Assembly: GCA_029990175.1 (NCBI GenBank)
Contig: JARKIP010000049.1
Coordinates: forward strand, 8,782,001-8,846,000
From: Petunia secreta
Taxonomy: Eukaryota; Streptophyta; Magnoliopsida; Solanales; Solanaceae
Length of the DNA: 64,000 nt
Direction: 5' to 3'
The first letter of the stretch is position 1, and the number at the start of each line of letters is the position of its first letter. The notes under the pieces were generated by a model. It did no database searches. It was not told the DNA's origin and saw nothing but the letters and a program-made list of their open reading frames with translations. A program made the translations under genes and the position numbers. This document shows, one piece after another, positions 11,074 to 22,100 of the stretch.

Positions 11074-14000
11074 ATGGCGAGGACGCGAGCATCCTCAGCC
11101 AGGAGGGCTGCATCTTCTACACCCGCGTCTGCGGGAGAGCCATCAGCACCTACGCAGCCGCCAGCTGCTAAGAAGTCTCGGGCAGGTCGCCCGTCAGCCA
11201 CTAGGCAGGACACAGCTATCCCTGCGGTGTCCGCAGCGACTCTGTCAGCATCTATTCCCCCTGTGCCTGCTGTTGTGCCAGGCACCGTTGTGATCTCTTC
11301 AGAGGAGTATATGAGACTGATGGCCTTGTCTAGCCATCAGGTCCCTGTCAGAGATGATGTTGCAGCTCCTGTTTCGGCTCCTCAGCCGACCACACCTGTT
11401 ATGAGCACGCCTACTTCTGAGGCTGCTCCTGATCATATTGCCCAGCCTTCTGCTTCTGCTCCTCAGGCAGGTCCTGTTATTTCTACTCCTCCTATGGGCA
11501 CTGAGGAGGTTGGCAAGAGGATAGAGTCATTCATGAAGCTTCAGCCTCCAGAGTTCGACGGTACCTCAGCTACATGTACTGCCCAGAGGTACATTCAGAA
11601 GTGTGAGAAGATTTTGACAGTTCTTGGTACTAGAGACACCTTAGGGGTGCAGTGTGATTCTTTCATATTATCGGGAGATGCGGAGACATGGTGGGTCTCC
11701 ATGATGCGGCAGAGGTCTAGTGACCTCCCTCCTTTGTCTTGGGCTGAGTTCGTGTCTATGTTCATGAGCAGGTTCGTGCCCCAGAGTCAGCACGATGCTC
11801 AGAGGCGCGAGTTTGAGGGGTTGAGGCAGGGAAACCTGTCTGTTTCAGAGTATGACACCAGGTTCTTGTGGTTGTCTCAGTTTGCGCCGGCTATGGTGGC
11901 TCAGGAGAGGGACAAGGTCCTCCGGTTTGTTGAGGGTCTTCATCCCCGCTTGCAGGTAGCTGTTGCCCCTGATATGGGCAACAAGTCATATTTTGAGATA
12001 GTTGATGTGGCGCGGCGGATGGAGGATATCTTCGCCAGGGCTGACGCGGAGAGGGCGGCCAAGAGATCGCGTCAGTCTGGTGGGTATAGTGGATCCGCTC
12101 AGAGGGGTCAGGGTCATCAGGGCCGTTCTCAGTCTAGGCCCCAGGCTGCTGCTTTGCCTGCCCAGGATTTTTCTTCAGAGACCCCGAGGCCTCAGTCATC
12201 CCAGAGGCGGGGTGGCTCTTCGCAGTCTGGTCCGCCGCAGTGCGGGAGGTGCCATCAGAGGCATCATGGGAGGTGTTCGTCTGGAGGTGGTCATGGCAGA
12301 TGTGGTAGAGGCGGTAGAGGAGGTAGAGGTGATGGATGTTTTGAGTGTGGGTCTCCAGAGCACTATGTCAGGAGTTGCCCTTATGTTTCATTAGGTCGCC
12401 AGGGATCCGCAGCTATGGTACCATCTGGTCCTCAGGCAGCCAGGCCCGTTTCTCAGATTCCTCCTAGACAGCAGTCTCAGAGAGCTCCGGGTTCAGGAGG
12501 CTCGGCGCAGGTCTATGCTATGACTCGTCAGGATGCTGAGGCATCCAATGATGTCATCACAGGTATTATTTCTGTCTGTGGCCGCGATGCTTATGCTCTT
12601 ATTGATCCGGGGTCTACCTATTCGTATGTGTCGCCGGGATTTGCCCCTTGCTTGGGAAGGGATCTGGTCTTCTTAGATGATCCCTTTATGGTTGCCACCC
12701 CTGTCGGGTCTTCTATATGTGTAGATAGGGGTTATCGGCAGTGTATGATCTCCATCTGTGGTGTAGAGTCCTTAGTGGACCTGATGCTGCTCGATATGTC
12801 TGATTTCGATGTCATTATGGGCATGGATTTGCTGGCTTCCTGTCATGCGACTTTGGATTGCCATGCCAAGTCCGTGACGATCGGGGCAGAGGGTGAGTCT
12901 CGGGTTGTATGGAGAGGTTCCAGGCCTTCTCCGAAGAGTAGGATCATTTCTTTCTTGGAGGCACAGAGGATGATATCTAGTGGGTGCGAGGGATATATTG
13001 CTTCAGTTCGGGATGTCCGGGCAGAGGAGTTATCCCTTGATAGAGTTCCGGTTGTTTGTGAGTATTCGGATGTGTTTCCTGATGATTTTCCGGGTTTGCC
13101 GCCTATGCGGGAGATAGAGTTTTGCATTGATCTATTGCCAGGCACTCAGCCTAAATCTATTCCCCCGTATCGTATGGCTCCTGTTGAGTTGAGGAAGCTG
13201 AATGAGCAGATTCAGGATTTGCTCGATAAGGGCTTCATTAGGCCCAGTGTGTCTCCATGGGGTGCCCCGGTATTATTTGTGAAGAAGAAGGATGGCTCTA
13301 TGCGGATGTGTATTGATTACCGGCAGCTGAATAAGGTTACTATCAAGAATAGGTATCCTTTGCCGCGTATTGATGATTTGTTTGATCAGCTTCAGGGTGC
13401 TACCTTCTTCTCGAAGATTGATTTGAGGTCGGGGTATCATCAGTTGAGGATTCGGTCCGAGGACGTTTCCAAGACTGCTCTTCGTACCCGATATGGCCAC
13501 TATGAGTTTCTGGTGATGTCTTTCGGGCTTACGAATGCCCCAGCTGCTTTCATGGATCAGATGAACAGAGTGTTCAAGGCCTACCTTGACTCCTTCGTCA
13601 TTGTGTTTATCGATGATATCTTGGTTTATTCGAGGAGCAGGGAGGAGCATGAGCAGCATTTGAGAGTTGTTCTTCGGACTCTGAGGGATCAGCAGTTGTA
13701 TGCCAAATTCTCCAAGTGTGAATTTTGGCTCAGTTCTGTATCTTTCCTAGGTCACGTGGTGACCAAGGATGGGGCGTGTGTTGATCCGAAGAAGATAGAG
13801 GCCGTTCAGAGTTGGCCTAGGCCTACTTCTCCTACAGAGATTCGGAGTTTCTTAGGCTTGGCAGGTTATTATCGGCGGTTCGTCGAGGGGTTTTCTTCTA
13901 TTTCAGCACCTCTGACGAAGTTGACCCAGAAGAATGTTCCTTTCCTATGGTCCGATGCCTGTGAGTCTAGCTTTCTGTTGACTTCAGCGCCAGTGTTGGC

Positions 14001-15984
14001 CTTGCCTAGTGGATCCGGGGGATTCACCGTATATTGTGATGCTTCGGGTGTTGGCCTGGGTAGCGTTCTGATGCAGGAGGGTAAGGTGATAGCTTATGCC
14101 TCGAGACAGCTGAAGGTCCATGAGAAGAATTATCCTGTCCATGATTTGGAGCTGTTAGCTGTCGTGTTTGCACTGAAGTTGTGGAGGCACTATCTTTATG
14201 GCGAGCCATGTGAGATATTCACCGCTCATAAGAGTCTCCAGTACTTGTTCACTCAGAAGGACTTGAACGGGAGACAGCGCCGCTGGTTAGAGCTGCTGAA
14301 GGATTATGATCTTCCTATCCGGTATCATCCCGGAAAGGCTAATGTTGTAGCCGATGCCTTGAGTAGGAAGTCCATGGGTAGCCTCGCCTATCTTGATGCT
14401 GATATGAGGCCGTTGGCCCGTGAGTTGCAGGCTTTGTCCATTAGTGGGGTTCGGTTTGATGATTCTGTTCCAGGCCGGGTGCTTGCATATGTGGGGTCTC
14501 AGTCGTCTTTAGCTTCCCAGATTCGGGAAAGGCAGTTCGAGGATCCTTATCTGAGAGATCTCCGGGACAGGGTCCTGAGTGGGGGAGTGTCCTCGTTCGT
14601 GATTGGTGATGATGGTGCTTTGCGGCTTAACGGCCGGGTATGTGTTCCAGCCATTGTGGAGCTGAGGCAGATGATTTTGGCAGAGGCTCACAGTTCGAGA
14701 TATTCCATTCATCCGGGTACTGCGAAGATGTATCATGATCTTCGAGAGCTGTATTGGTGGAAAGGGATGAAGAGGGATGTTGCTGATTATGTATCTCGGT
14801 GTTTGAATTGCCAGCAGGTGAAGTATGAGCACCGGAGGCCAGCCGGGGTGACCCAGTCTATGCCCATTCCCGAGTGGAAGTGGGAGCAGATCACTATGGA
14901 TTTCGTAGTTGGTTTGCCGCTGACCGTGGGTAAGCATGATTCGGTGTGGGTAGTAGTTGATCGACTGACGAAGTCGGCTCACTTCATTCCAGTGAGGACT
15001 ACTTATACCTCGGAGCGTCTGGCTCGTATCTTCATTGAGCAGATTGTGAGATTGCATGGTGCTCCTGTTTCTATCATTTCTGACCGAGGTGCTCAGTTCA
15101 CAGCTCAGTTTTGGAGATCTTTTCAGAGAGAGCTGGGTACTCGGGTCGATCTCAGCACTGTATTTCACCCGCAGACTGATGGCCAGTCTGAGCGGACCAT
15201 TCAGATCCTCGAGGATATGTTGAGGGCGTGTGCTATTGATTTTGGAGGCCATTGGGATAGCCATTTGCCGCTAGCAGAGTTTGCGTATAATAATAGCTAT
15301 CAGGCTTCTATCCAGATGGCTCCGCCGTTTGAGGCATTGTATGGTCGGAGATCTCGCTCGCCTATCGGTTGGTTCAAGTCTGGTGAGGTCCAGGTGGTGG
15401 GGCCCGATTTGGTGCAGCAGACCTTAGATAAGGTCCGGGTTATTCAGGATCGACTCCGCACGGCTCAGAGCCGGCAGATATCGTATGCAGATCGGAGGCG
15501 GAGAGATCTTGAGTTCATGGTTGGGGACCGGGTATTCCTCAGAGTGTCGCCCATGAAGGGTGTTATGAGATTTGGGAAGAAAGGCAAGCTCAGTCCTAGG
15601 TTCATTGTGCCTTTTGAGATATTGGAGCGCGTTGGCGCCGTTGCTAATAGACTGGCTTTGCCTCCCTCTCTGTCTGTTCATCCGGTGTTCCATGTGTCCA
15701 TGCTCCGGAAGTATGTTCACGATCTGTCTCATGTGATCGATATGGCTTCCGTGGAGGTAGATGGCGACTTAGCTTATTCGGAGGAGCCTATTGCTATTGT
15801 GGCTAGAGAGGTCCGTAAGATGAGATCGAAGGTGATCCCGCTTGCGAGAGTTCAGTGGGGGCATCACTCCATTGCCGAGGCCACTTGGGAGCTTGAGTCC
15901 GAGATGCGTGAGAGGCATCCGCGCTTGTTCGATGATTCAGGTATGAAATCCTTGTATTTTCTAAGCCTGAATTTGTATTTTTAA
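11074..15984 (+). CDS. Ty3/gypsy Gag-Pol polyprotein, copy 1 (uninterrupted frame)
   Basis: Single frame of about 1636 residues. I chose ATG 11074 (MARTRASSARR) over the in-frame ATG 30 bp upstream because it starts the basic Gag N-terminus. Order: Gag core about residues 163-313; two zinc knuckles at about 390-435 (CGRCHQRHHGRC and CFECGSPEHYVRSC); protease with D-P-G-S near 509; RT about 703-870 with FIDDILVYS; RNase H about 983-1100; integrase with an HHCC finger from about 1206 and a DDE core (MDF, SDRG, SERT); chromodomain-like tail near 1575-1625. The frame is intact, but RNase H carries alanine in place of the third catalytic aspartate (TAHKSL, 14224-14226), the RT-RNase H connection is a few residues short (CESSFLLTSAP), and leucine replaces the usual tryptophan in GMDLLAS. 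Enzymatic competence is therefore doubtful. Confidence 0.93.
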   Translation: MARTRASSARRAASSTPASAGEPSAPTQPPAAKKSRAGRPSATRQDTAIPAVSAATLSASIPPVPAVVPGTVVISSEEYMRLMALSSHQVPVRDDVAAPVSAPQPTTPVMSTPTSEAAPDHIAQPSASAPQAGPVISTPPMGTEEVGKRIESFMKLQPPEFDGTSATCTAQRYIQKCEKILTVLGTRDTLGVQCDSFILSGDAETWWVSMMRQRSSDLPPLSWAEFVSMFMSRFVPQSQHDAQRREFEGLRQGNLSVSEYDTRFLWLSQFAPAMVAQERDKVLRFVEGLHPRLQVAVAPDMGNKSYFEIVDVARRMEDIFARADAERAAKRSRQSGGYSGSAQRGQGHQGRSQSRPQAAALPAQDFSSETPRPQSSQRRGGSSQSGPPQCGRCHQRHHGRCSSGGGHGRCGRGGRGGRGDGCFECGSPEHYVRSCPYVSLGRQGSAAMVPSGPQAARPVSQIPPRQQSQRAPGSGGSAQVYAMTRQDAEASNDVITGIISVCGRDAYALIDPGSTYSYVSPGFAPCLGRDLVFLDDPFMVATPVGSSICVDRGYRQCMISICGVESLVDLMLLDMSDFDVIMGMDLLASCHATLDCHAKSVTIGAEGESRVVWRGSRPSPKSRIISFLEAQRMISSGCEGYIASVRDVRAEELSLDRVPVVCEYSDVFPDDFPGLPPMREIEFCIDLLPGTQPKSIPPYRMAPVELRKLNEQIQDLLDKGFIRPSVSPWGAPVLFVKKKDGSMRMCIDYRQLNKVTIKNRYPLPRIDDLFDQLQGATFFSKIDLRSGYHQLRIRSEDVSKTALRTRYGHYEFLVMSFGLTNAPAAFMDQMNRVFKAYLDSFVIVFIDDILVYSRSREEHEQHLRVVLRTLRDQQLYAKFSKCEFWLSSVSFLGHVVTKDGACVDPKKIEAVQSWPRPTSPTEIRSFLGLAGYYRRFVEGFSSISAPLTKLTQKNVPFLWSDACESSFLLTSAPVLALPSGSGGFTVYCDASGVGLGSVLMQEGKVIAYASRQLKVHEKNYPVHDLELLAVVFALKLWRHYLYGEPCEIFTAHKSLQYLFTQKDLNGRQRRWLELLKDYDLPIRYHPGKANVVADALSRKSMGSLAYLDADMRPLARELQALSISGVRFDDSVPGRVLAYVGSQSSLASQIRERQFEDPYLRDLRDRVLSGGVSSFVIGDDGALRLNGRVCVPAIVELRQMILAEAHSSRYSIHPGTAKMYHDLRELYWWKGMKRDVADYVSRCLNCQQVKYEHRRPAGVTQSMPIPEWKWEQITMDFVVGLPLTVGKHDSVWVVVDRLTKSAHFIPVRTTYTSERLARIFIEQIVRLHGAPVSIISDRGAQFTAQFWRSFQRELGTRVDLSTVFHPQTDGQSERTIQILEDMLRACAIDFGGHWDSHLPLAEFAYNNSYQASIQMAPPFEALYGRRSRSPIGWFKSGEVQVVGPDLVQQTLDKVRVIQDRLRTAQSRQISYADRRRRDLEFMVGDRVFLRVSPMKGVMRFGKKGKLSPRFIVPFEILERVGAVANRLALPPSLSVHPVFHVSMLRKYVHDLSHVIDMASVEVDGDLAYSEEPIAIVAREVRKMRSKVIPLARVQWGHHSIAEATWELESEMRERHPRLFDDSGMKSLYFLSLNLYF

Positions 15985-16097
15985 GTTTTATTGATTTCGG
16001 GTGGTACCGAGGGGTCCTCGAAATCCGTGCCAGCTCCGTGGCTAGTGTGTGGATCCTACCTTAGACTTTGGCTCGTCCGAGGACGGCCGAGAGTCTA

Positions 16098-16109
16098 AGT
16101 GGGGGAGAA
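16098..16109 (+). promoter_or_regulatory. Polypurine tract before LTR 2
   Basis: AAGTGGGGGAGAA ends directly at the TG of LTR2; it is the expected plus-strand primer. The same tract is at 24137-24148 before LTR3. Confidence 0.85.
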
Positions 16110-18907
16110 TGTAACGACCCTCAAATAAACGTTACGGGATCTGGGACCTCGATTTGCGTGTCGACAGTCCCAAAAGCTCCGTTAGGTCATTTATGACCCG
16201 TCTGTGAAATCTGAGTCGAAACGGAGTCCGTTTGATAGGTTTTCGAGAAAAGGATCCGTTTATGAAATTCCAGAAAGGAATTTGGGGTTTCGATAGGTCG
16301 TTTTGAGTAAACGAACCCCGATGGAAAATCCGAGCGCACCGTTAGGTCGGCCTCGTCATTTATGATATGTAGCAACCTTCAAAATTGAAAACGGACCTCG
16401 TTTCATAGGACTTTTGATAAAGTCCCCGTTTCGGAAGTTTAAAAGAGTTAAAAGAGGTTTCCGAGCTCGATTTGAGCAAATGAGCTCCGATGAGAGATCC
16501 GAAAGTTCCGTTAGGTTCGTATAGTCATTTGTGACTTGTAGCAACTTTCGGAATTGGATTCCGAGGTCGTTTGATTAAATTTTGCTATTTTGGCGAAAGT
16601 CGAAAATTGAACCTTTGCCGTGGGACCCACTTTTTGAGTTCTGGAGGTCCGAATTGAGTTCCGTCTTGACGAGCATGTCACCCAAGTATTTTATGGCTTG
16701 TGTGCAAAATTTGGGATCATTCCGAGCTTCGTAGGGTCCCGTTTTGCCCCTAAAACAGTAGAAAATCTGGTGCGACTTTTCTGTTCTGTTTTGGCGAAAA
16801 CAGCCGGATAAAATCTGATTTTCCGGCCAATCCGTAAGGAATTAGGAAAAACTAAAAACATGAAAGTTGTAGCCCTCTGCGTTATGGTTCTAATGGCACC
16901 GGTTTTAGGTCATTTGGACATTCCTATCAAAAGTTATGATTTTTTCAAAAGAAGCTGTCACAGAGGCAAAAAAAACTGCTATAAAAAGGCCATTTCGGTT
17001 CATAACTTATAAAAATCATTTGGTGAGCTCTTGAGGCGATTTTTGGGTATTTCTTGAAGGTAAGCCCTTTCAATCCATCTTTATGTTGATTAACACAAGA
17101 ATCAAAGGGTTGATTCTTGGAAATGGGTTAGAACCCTAGATTCTTAAGAATTGGGGAAAGACATCGAGCAAGGCTCGCATGTGGAATCTAAGTGTACTTT
17201 TGGACTCACGGGAGCGTGGGGAGTCCGGAAAAGTACATTTTGTAAATTTAGGGCTCGGCCCTACCCGGGGGCATTTTGGTAATTTTTACCCTAGGATGCC
17301 TATAGGCTTAAATAGCTATAATTGAGCACTCATATGTGCTATATCTTGCCTTAATAGACCTAGTGGAGAGTCCTTCGCGGACAAGGCGAGCGGGAAAGGA
17401 GATTCTTCCCGGCATTTGAGCCCGAATTTCGAGGTAAGTGAGACTTGACCTCTATTGTGCTTGTGGACTCTTCCTTCATGCTAGTATGCTTCATGTACGC
17501 ATATATATACCTAACAATGGTTAGGATTAATGATGTGAATTACTTGCTATTATTGTTTGTTATAAATAGCGAGATTGTGACTCGACCGAGGTATGTGCCG
17601 GTCTAAACGCTACGTCGAGGTAGCCTAAATTTATATCGTAGTAACGCTTGCTACGCCATGCTTAGATAGAAAGAACTTGGGACATGGCCGAGGATGTTGC
17701 CGGCATGTCATGATAAATGTCTTGCCGAGGATTTTGCCGGCTTTTGTATGATATTGGTACTTGATTTGTTCACGTGCCGGGTTGGGTAGTGCTGTCTATA
17801 CGTAACCTTGGGTTGGACGACATGGGAGTAGGGATTGGATCCCCAAACTGTGGTCGGGTTAACCTTCGCCTTACGTTCAGCTAGCATAACCAACCTGGGT
17901 TACGGTGACTGTGAAATATTATCGTTATTAATATTTTTGTTATTATTTCTGTTATCGTTATTAATGTCGTGGATATTAATACTGTTAGAGGGACACTTGA
18001 CAGGGGGTGTGGTGTCGCCTATACTATGAGATGTGTCACACTTGACAGGGGGTGTGGTGTGGACACTTGATCTTTGAGATGTGACACACTTGACAGGGGG
18101 TGTGGTGTGGTCACTTGATTTATTGAGATACGACGCACTTGACAGGGGGTGTGGTGCGATCGTAGACAGATTTGAGATGAGCCAACGACTACGGGTCGTT
18201 GGTCTACTTATTCATGATTGTGATAGTGACTTCGGGTCACGGTATATGGATGATACTTAGTAGTGGTGTTGCTAGTCCATCGTAGGTCTAGGTTAGTCGG
18301 CACGGGAGTAGAGATTGGACCTCCAAACCGCCGCTGAGTTGACCTATGCCTTACGTTGGATGGGCATAATCCTTGAGACTTCTGGTTACTACTTGTGTGT
18401 ATGGAATGTGTTACATCTATTTGTGATTTCACTACTTTATTGTATGATTACTATAGTATGTTGTTGCTTATGATGCATGTAGCGACTTGTCCCGCAAGGG
18501 TACCTTAGCGGGTCTGTCGGTGATCTTACTGGGCTTCGGCTCATAACTTACTCTGCTACGTGCGCAGGTCCTTCATCCAGTCAGCAGCCCGGACGTTAGC
18601 GGTTTCCGAGGCTTCTGAGACTTTTGATTGAGGTGAGCCGACCACACAGACCGTGGTGGCATACCGCCGGAGTCACTTAGAGATAGGACTCAGATTTCTT
18701 TGATGTATATTCATACTTTATTGAGTCACTCTTAGAATGCTCCAATTCTTTTGTGGATATATTCTTTTGGACTTCACCCTTTTATATTTATATATCCATT
18801 CATGATCTTTTCACATTATTGTTCTTTTCCGCATCTTGTTTCATTGGTTCGCCTAGGCAAATGTTGTTTAGGTGCCATCACGAGCCCTTGGAAATTGGGT
18901 CGTGACA
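16110..18907 (+). repeat. Gypsy LTR 2 (shared middle LTR), 2798 bp
   Basis: It serves as 3' LTR of copy 1 and 5' LTR of copy 2. It is closer to LTR3 than to LTR1, but has a private 23-bp deletion at about 17058 and a private first 30 bases (CAAATAAACGTTACGGGATC). No target duplication lies on either side. Confidence 0.93.
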
Positions 18908-18910
18908 GTT

Positions 18911-18922
18911 TGGTATCAGAGC
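18911..18922 (+). promoter_or_regulatory. Primer-binding site, initiator tRNA-Met type (copy 2)
   Basis: TGGTATCAGAGC, 3 bases after LTR2, identical to copy 1. Confidence 0.92.
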
Positions 18923-19115
18923 CCTAGGTTCTAATTCGAGTCCTAGGAGTCTTGGAGCAGTGTCTGAGTAGAGTCTTGCTTATGGGTATGTTGTCGACCA
19001 TACTTATGAGCGAGAGGCTACAAGGGCATGTTAGGAAATGTTTTCCCTTCGTTTCATCTCTATTCGTGCTGAGTAGCTTATATAGGTGCTGACCCTTTTT
19101 CGTGTATTGTATCAG

Positions 19116-22100
19116 ATGGCGAGGACGCGAGCATCCTCAGCCAGGAGGGCTGCATCTTCTACACCCGCGTCTGCGGGAGAGCCATCAGCACCTACGCAGC
19201 CGCCAGCTGCTAAGAAGTCTCGGGCAGGTCGCCCGTCAGCCACTAGGCAGGACACAGCTATCCCTGCGGTGTCCGCAGCGACTCTGTCAGCATCTATTCC
19301 CCCTGTGCCTGCTGTTGTGCCAGGCACCGTTGTGATCTCTTCAGAGGAGTATATGAGACTGATGGCCTTGTCTAGCCATCAGGTCCCTGTCAGAGATGAT
19401 GTTGCAGCTCCTGTTTCGGCTCCTCAGCCGACCACACCTGTTATGAGCACGCCTACTTCTGAGGCTGCTCCTGATCATATTGCCCAGCCTTCTGCTTCTG
19501 CTCCTCAGGCAGGTCCTGTTATTTCTACTCCTCCTATGGGCACTGAGGAGGTTGGCAAGAGGATAGAGTCATTCATGAAGCTTCAGCCTCCAGAGTTCGA
19601 CGGTACCTCAGCTACATGTACTGCCCAGAGGTACATTCAGAAGTGTGAGAAGATTTTGACAGTTCTTGGTACTAGAGACACCTTAGGGGTGCAGTGTGAT
19701 TCTTTCAGATTATCGGGAGATGCGGAGACATGGTGGGTCTCCATGATGCGGCAGAGGTCTAGTGACCTCCCTCCTTTGTCTTGGGCTGAGTTCGTGTCTA
19801 TGTTCATGAGCAGGTTCGTGCCCCAGAGTCAGCACGATGCTCAGAGGCGCGAGTTTGAGGGGTTGAGGCAGGGAAACCTGTCTGTTTCAGAGTATGACAC
19901 CAGGTTCTTGTGGTTGTCTCAGTTTGCGCCGGCTATGGTGGCTCAGGAGAGGGACAAGGTCCTCCGGTTTGTTGAGGGTCTTCATCCCCGCTTGCAGGTA
20001 GCTGTTGCCCCTGATATGGGCAACAAGTCATATTTTGAGATAGTTGATGTGGCGCGGCGGATGGAGGATATCTTCGCCAGGGCTGACGCGGAGAGGGCGG
20101 CCAAGAGATCGCGTCAGTCTGGTGGGTATAGTGGATCCGCTCAGAGGGGTCAGGGTCATCAGGGCCGTTCTCAGTCTAGGCCCCAGGCTGCTGCTTTGCC
20201 TGCCCAGGATTTTTCTTCAGAGACCCCGAGGCCTCAGTTATCCCAGAGGCGGGGTGGCTCTTCGCAGTCTGGTCCGCCGCAGTGCGGGAGGTGCCATCAG
20301 AGGCATCATGGGAGGTGTTCGTCTGGAGGTGGTCATGGCAGATGTGGTAGAGGCGGTAGAGGAGGTAGAGGTGATGGATGTTTTGAGTGTGGGTCTCCAG
20401 AGCACTATGTCAGGAGTTGCCCTTATGTTTCATCAGGTCGCCAGGGATCCGCAGCTATGGTACCATCTGGTCCTCAGGCAGCCAGGCCCGTTTCTCAGAT
20501 TCCTCCTAGACAGCAGTCTCAGAGAGCTCCGGGTTCAGGAGGCTCGGCGCAGGTCTATGCTATGACTCGTCAGGATGCTGAGGCATCCAATGATGTCATC
20601 ACAGGTATTATTTCTGTCTGTGGCCGCGATGCTTATGCTCTTATTGATCCGGGGTCTACCTATTCGTATGTGTCGCCGGGATTTGCCCCTTGCTTGGGAA
20701 GGGATCTGGTCTTCTTAGATGATCCCTTTATGGTTGCCACCCCTGTCGGGTCTTCTATATGTGTAGATAGGGGTTATCGGCAGTGTATGATCTCCATCTG
20801 TGGTGTAGAGTCCTTAGTGGACCTGATGCTGCTCGATATGTCTGATTTCGATGTCATTATGGGCATGGATTGGCTGGCTTCCTGTCATGCGACTTTGGAT
20901 TGCCATGCCAAGTCCGTGACGATCGGGGCAGAGGGTGAGTCTCGGGTTGTATGGAGAGGTTCCAGGCCTTCTCCGAAGAGTAGGATCATTTCTTTCTTGG
21001 AGGCACAGAGGATGATATCTAGTGGGTGCGAGGGATATATTGCTTCAGTTCGGGATGTCCGGGCAGAGGAGTTATCCCTTGATAGAGTTCCGGTTGTTTG
21101 TGAGTATCCGGATGTGTTTCCTGATGATTTGCCGGGTTTGCCGCCTATGCGGGAGATAGAGTTTTGCATTGATCTATTGCCAGGCACTCAGCCTAAATCT
21201 ATTCCCCCGTATCGTATGGCTCCTGTTGTGTTGAGGGAGCTGAATGAGCAGATTCAGGATTTGCTCGATAAGGGCTTCATTAGGCCCAGTGTGTCTCCAT
21301 GGGGTGCCCCGGTATTATTTGTGAAGAAGAATGATGGCTCTATGCGGATGTGTATTGATTACCGGCAGCTGAATAAGGTTACTATCAAGAATAGGTATCC
21401 TTTGCCGCGTATTGATGATTTGTTTGATCAGCTTCAGGGTGCTACCTTCTTCTCGAAGATTGATTTGAGGTCGGGGTATCATCAGTTGAGGATTCGGTCC
21501 GAGGACGTTTCCAAGACTGCTCTTCGTACCCGATATGGCCACTATGAGTTTCTGGTGATGTCTTTCGGGCTTACGAATGCCCCAGCTGCTTTCATGGATC
21601 AGATGAACTGAGTGTTCAAGGCCTACCTTGACTCCTTCGTCATTGTGTTTATCGATGATATCTTGGTTTATTCGAGGAGCAGGGAGGAGCATGAGCAGCA
21701 TTTGAGAGTTGTTCTTCGGACTCTGAGGGATCAGCAGTTGTATGCCAAATTCTCCAAGTGTGAATTTTGGCTCAGTTCTGTATCTTTCCTAGGTCACGTG
21801 GTGACCAAGGATGGGGCGTGTGTTGATCCGAAGAAGATAGAGGCCGTTCAGAGTTGGCCTAGGCCTACTTCTCCTACAGAGATTCGGAGTTTCTTAGGCT
21901 TGGCAGGTTATTATCGGCGGTTCGTCGAGGGGTTTTCTTCTATTTCAGCACCTCTGACGAAGTTGACCCAGAAGAATGTTCCTTTCCTGTGGTCCGATGC
22001 CTGTGAGTCTAGCTTTCTGTTGACTTCAGCGCCAGTGTTGGCCTTGCCTAGTGGATCCGGGGGATTCACCGTATATTGTGATGCTTCGGGTGTTGGCCTG

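Noticed and set aside
14509..15264. 251-codon minus-strand open frame antisense to the gypsy integrase
   Set aside because: Shadow of the real plus-strand Pol frame; it is broken in the second copy and has no known domain.
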